Shown here piece after piece: positions 41,985 to 44,363 of a stretch of 44,363 nucleotides of DNA. A program made the translations under genes and the position numbers. The stretch's first letter is position 1. Each line of letters starts with the position of its first letter. The stretch spans positions 1 to 44,363 of the forward strand of contig CAYNNQ010000023.1 of assembly GCA_964398785.1 (NCBI GenBank), read 5' to 3'. The notes beneath the pieces are model-generated. The model saw nothing but the letters and a program-made list of their open reading frames with translations, was not told the origin of the DNA and did not search any database. The stretch is from CAYNNQ01 sp964398785. GTDB lineage: Bacteria > Desulfobacterota > Desulfovibrionia > Desulfovibrionales > Desulfonatronovibrionaceae.

Positions 41985-43325
41985 CTATTCTACAAGAGCC
42001 GCGGCAAAGTCCTCTCCGTGGAAAGGACGCAGGTCCTCCATTTTTTCGCCCAGTCCGATATAGGTTATGGGCAGATTCTTTTCCATGGCTATAGCCACGA
42101 CCACGCCGCCCTTGGCCGTCCCATCCAGCTTAGTCAGGACGATTTCATCGATAGTCAGGGATTTTGCGAATAGATCCGCCTGCGAAAGGGCGTTTTGCCC
42201 GGTGGTGGCATCCAGGACCAGCATTGTTTTGTGCGGAGCGCCAGGGTGTTTGTTGTTCAATACCCGCCTTACCTTTTTCAATTCCTCCATCAAGTCCACC
42301 TTGGTATGCAATCTGCCGGCAGTATCCACAAAGATGGTGTCATATCCCTCCTGGACAGCCTTATCCAGGGCTTCATAGGCCACTGAGGCGGGATCCGCAC
42401 CGTGTTCCTTGCAGTGGAATTCGGCTCCCACCCGCTGGGACCATATCTGTAATTGCTCCACCGCGGCTGCGCGAAATGTATCCCCAGCAGCCACAAGAAC
42501 TTTTTTCCCCTGCATTTGTGCCCTGTGTGCCAGCTTGGCTATGGTTGTGGTCTTTCCTACTCCGTTCACGCCCACCATGAGGATTACCTCGGGGGGAGAG
42601 GGAGCCGGTTTTCTGGGTGGAGAGGGAAATATATTTGCCAGTTCAAAACGCAAAAGCTCCTTGAACTCTTCAGTGCTTTCTATGTTCTCTCTCCGCACTT
42701 TGGGGCGCAGACGGTCCACAAGAGTCTGGGTGGCCTGATATCCCACATCGGCCATTATTAATATTTCCTCTAGCTCTTCCCAAAAGTCCTCATCGAATTC
42801 CCCGCTGGATTGGAGGAGATCGTCTATACGGCGGGAGAGCTGTTCCTTGGTTTTGTTTAGGCCGTCGGACAGTTTTAAAAAAAGCCGGCTTTGCTCATCC
42901 TCCTCGTCCTCCAGATCCAGGGCCAGAGCCAAACGGTACTGCAGTTCGGAGCGGAATTCATTTATATGTCCATAATCCATTTTCTCCAGCCAGTCAGAGA
43001 ACTTAGAGATGAATTCGTCCGCCTCTTCCTTGGGGGCTTCCAGTACTTCGAAGAGAAATGAAAGGCGAACCCACAATGTTTCCCCTTTTTTTTCCACTCC
43101 CTGGAGTATCAAATCCAGCCAGGCACTCAGGTGGGGCTGCGCCTCCTGTAGGGCGGTGCGCAGCTGCTCCTGCCAGTTGTCTCCGAGTTCGGAGTAGGAA
43201 GTGTCTATAGTGGACGCGGAGGATTCGCTCTTAGCCAAAGGCGAGGCTGATTCCTGTCCTTCCGCATGGGGTTGCGAATCCTTTTCACTTCCCCATAATT
43301 TTTTTATCTTGCTGAAAAAACCCAT
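41985..43325 (-). CDS. ftsY: Signal recognition particle receptor FtsY
   Basis: 446 residues. A long acidic, Ser/Glu-rich N-terminal A domain (~1-150) precedes the N domain and the SRP-GTPase G domain: GVNGVGKTTTIAKLA (G1), DTFRAAAVEQL, DTAGRLHTK (G3) and TKLDGTAKGG (G4). FtsY docks ribosome-SRP complexes at the membrane for co-translational insertion. It is followed closely by the TetR gene and preceded, after a 217-base gap holding two hairpins, by the Smr gene. Confidence 0.96.
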   Translation of the reverse strand: MGFFSKIKKLWGSEKDSQPHAEGQESASPLAKSESSASTIDTSYSELGDNWQEQLRTALQEAQPHLSAWLDLILQGVEKKGETLWVRLSFLFEVLEAPKEEADEFISKFSDWLEKMDYGHINEFRSELQYRLALALDLEDEEDEQSRLFLKLSDGLNKTKEQLSRRIDDLLQSSGEFDEDFWEELEEILIMADVGYQATQTLVDRLRPKVRRENIESTEEFKELLRFELANIFPSPPRKPAPSPPEVILMVGVNGVGKTTTIAKLAHRAQMQGKKVLVAAGDTFRAAAVEQLQIWSQRVGAEFHCKEHGADPASVAYEALDKAVQEGYDTIFVDTAGRLHTKVDLMEELKKVRRVLNNKHPGAPHKTMLVLDATTGQNALSQADLFAKSLTIDEIVLTKLDGTAKGGVVVAIAMEKNLPITYIGLGEKMEDLRPFHGEDFAAALVE

Positions 43326-43380
43326 TTATTCTCCTTGTTTGAATTGCCTTTCCGGACATAGGGAACAAAACTGGCTTTGC

Positions 43381-43456
43381 GACGAAGGGTATGGATTTTT
43401 AGAGTTATCCTTCGTCTAATCTTTACCAGCACTCAAAATTGGATTTTGAGTGCTGG
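43381..43456. terminator. Two strong hairpins between smr and ftsY
   Basis: GACGAAGGGTA ... TATCCTTCGTC (43381-43416) forms an 11-bp stem with one G-U pair. CCAGCACTCAAAAT/ATTTTGAGTGCTGG (43426-43456) forms a perfect 14-bp stem with a 3-base loop. They probably end the smr transcript or stabilise it. The first is similar in sequence to 33318-33363, near the pstB end. Confidence 0.55.
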
Positions 43457-43542
43457 AGCAAGAAAACTCGCGGCCCTGTCGTTAAAAGTATCCACAAGTA
43501 TCAGGCGGATGAACTCCGCAGGTAATGTCGGGACTAAAACTT

Positions 43543-44262
43543 TCACTGCGGTTCCAAGTCCAGCAGGTATTTGTCCCAGATTATTTTTCCGCGGTTCTTT
43601 TTGTACTTGCGCAACAACACATAAACCGCACCTGCCCCCCCGTGCTTGGGAAGAGAGGTGCAAAAGGCCAGTACAACCCGTTTCAATGGATCCCGGGTAA
43701 GCCAGGACTGCAGTTCTTTCTTCAAAATGCCCATCTTTTGCGGGGAGCCTTTTCCCCGTCCGGGGATAATCAGAAGACAGCGGCTTCCGTTCAGGTAGTG
43801 GTCCCGTATAAAGGTGAGCAGGGAGAACTGGGCCTGATCGGCATTCATCCCATGCAAATCCAGATTGCCCTCGATGCTGAATTGGCCCTTTTTCAGGCGG
43901 TGGAATATTTTCGGATCAAGACCGTGGACATAGCCCTGAATATGTTCCTCGCTCAGGGAAAGGTCGAAGTTTATTTCCCCGTCCACTATCTTTTGCAGGG
44001 TGGCCACCGCATCTTCTTCGTTTTTTCTGGGACGTTCCTTGGGAGGGGGAGGAGGCGCGATCTCTCGTCCCTTCTTCTTAAGCGGCTTCACATCGGACAT
44101 GGCAGAAAGGAATAGCGCCCTATCATCCTGGGGGCGCTCCGAAATATCCTCTTCTTTTGAATTATTAAGGACTCCGCTGTTCTTTTCCGGATGCTCCTGT
44201 CCATTATATCGGGTTTCCTGTTGTAAAGGGAGTTCTTTTAGTTTTTTGAACGGCTGATGCAT
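43543..44262 (-). CDS. Smr-domain protein
   Basis: 239 residues. An N-terminal disordered, charged region (~1-85, with a run of prolines APPPPPKERPRK) precedes a helical section and a C-terminal Smr domain (~130-235): NLDLHGMNADQAQFSL (LDLHG), LLIIPGRGKGSPQ and KHGGAGAVYVLLRK. Smr domains bind or nick DNA or RNA at branched or stalled structures (MutS2 relatives, ribosome-rescue SmrB). No ribosome site is obvious at the ATG. Whether this stand-alone version acts on DNA or RNA cannot be told. Confidence 0.88.
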   Translation of the reverse strand: MHQPFKKLKELPLQQETRYNGQEHPEKNSGVLNNSKEEDISERPQDDRALFLSAMSDVKPLKKKGREIAPPPPPKERPRKNEEDAVATLQKIVDGEINFDLSLSEEHIQGYVHGLDPKIFHRLKKGQFSIEGNLDLHGMNADQAQFSLLTFIRDHYLNGSRCLLIIPGRGKGSPQKMGILKKELQSWLTRDPLKRVVLAFCTSLPKHGGAGAVYVLLRKYKKNRGKIIWDKYLLDLEPQ

Positions 44263-44363
44263 GACTAAACCACATTAACGGAAATTAAGAAATTTTACTG
44301 AAGAATTTTAGAATTGTCGGTAAGTTACCGGCAGATAGTGTTTTTGTGGCAGTATGGATTAAT

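Overview
The window reads as the chromosome of a delta-proteobacterial, probably sulfate-reducing, bacterium of the Desulfovibrionales type. This is an inference from gene content: FdhD/MobA for molybdo- or tungsto-formate dehydrogenase, an EFR1-type ferredoxin, a divergent short GNAT N-acetylglutamate synthase, an rpoH-HD-TPR-LolB operon, and many two-domain signalling proteins. Base composition is near 50% GC. No rRNA, tRNA or CRISPR array was recognised.

Layout. 1-4.7 kb: the 5' part of a transglutaminase-like lipoprotein gene (minus, runs off the left edge), an EFR1 ferredoxin with an overlapping J-domain gene, an fdhD-mobA pair with a clear promoter, and a universal stress protein. 4.7-12.2 kb (minus): a small acidic protein, a solitary trpB preceded by a tryptophan attenuator with three consecutive Trp codons, a small gene behind a textbook sigma-28 (FliA) promoter, an ATP-grasp gene, and glpX-tkt-rpiB of sugar-phosphate metabolism. 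12.2-17 kb (minus): operon rpoH > HD hydrolase > TPR lipoprotein > LolB-like lipoprotein > small coiled-coil protein. 17.2-21.3 kb (plus): TlpA thioredoxin, GNAT, hpt, zinc-ribbon membrane protein, radA. 21.6-22.1 kb: pyrR (minus). 22.2-23.1 kb: a stretch with no supportable gene.

23.1-29 kb is a signalling block. Genes matching SiaA (phosphatase), SiaD (diguanylate cyclase), SiaB (kinase) and SiaC (partner-switch substrate) lie in the order A-D-B-C, followed by an opposing REC-PAS-GGDEF protein. 29-33.7 kb is scarred: an orphan membrane-gene remnant, an EamA transporter broken at a 10-base homopolymer, a complete REP-associated tyrosine transposase (RAYT), a 115-bp tandem duplication, a PstA/PstB pair without PstS/PstC, and a 35-codon RAYT remnant. 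33.9-36.5 kb: a membrane Ser/Thr kinase with a formylglycine-generating-enzyme-like C-terminal domain, and its PP2C phosphatase. 36.7-41.3 kb: a duplicated copA promoter plus first metal-binding domain, an HD-GYP sensor, and full copA. 41.4-44.3 kb (minus): Smr protein, ftsY, TetR regulator.

The most notable structural discovery is a family of four ~188-bp non-coding elements (5189, 18418, 21372, 26602) with terminal inverted repeats, each abutting the end or start of a gene. They look like a MITE. One lies inside the sia cluster and its terminus supplies the siaB stop codon. A second motif, CAATTATTAGCCTGTC, lies upstream of the RAYT and recurs at truncation points of a RAYT fragment and a metal-binding-domain fragment.
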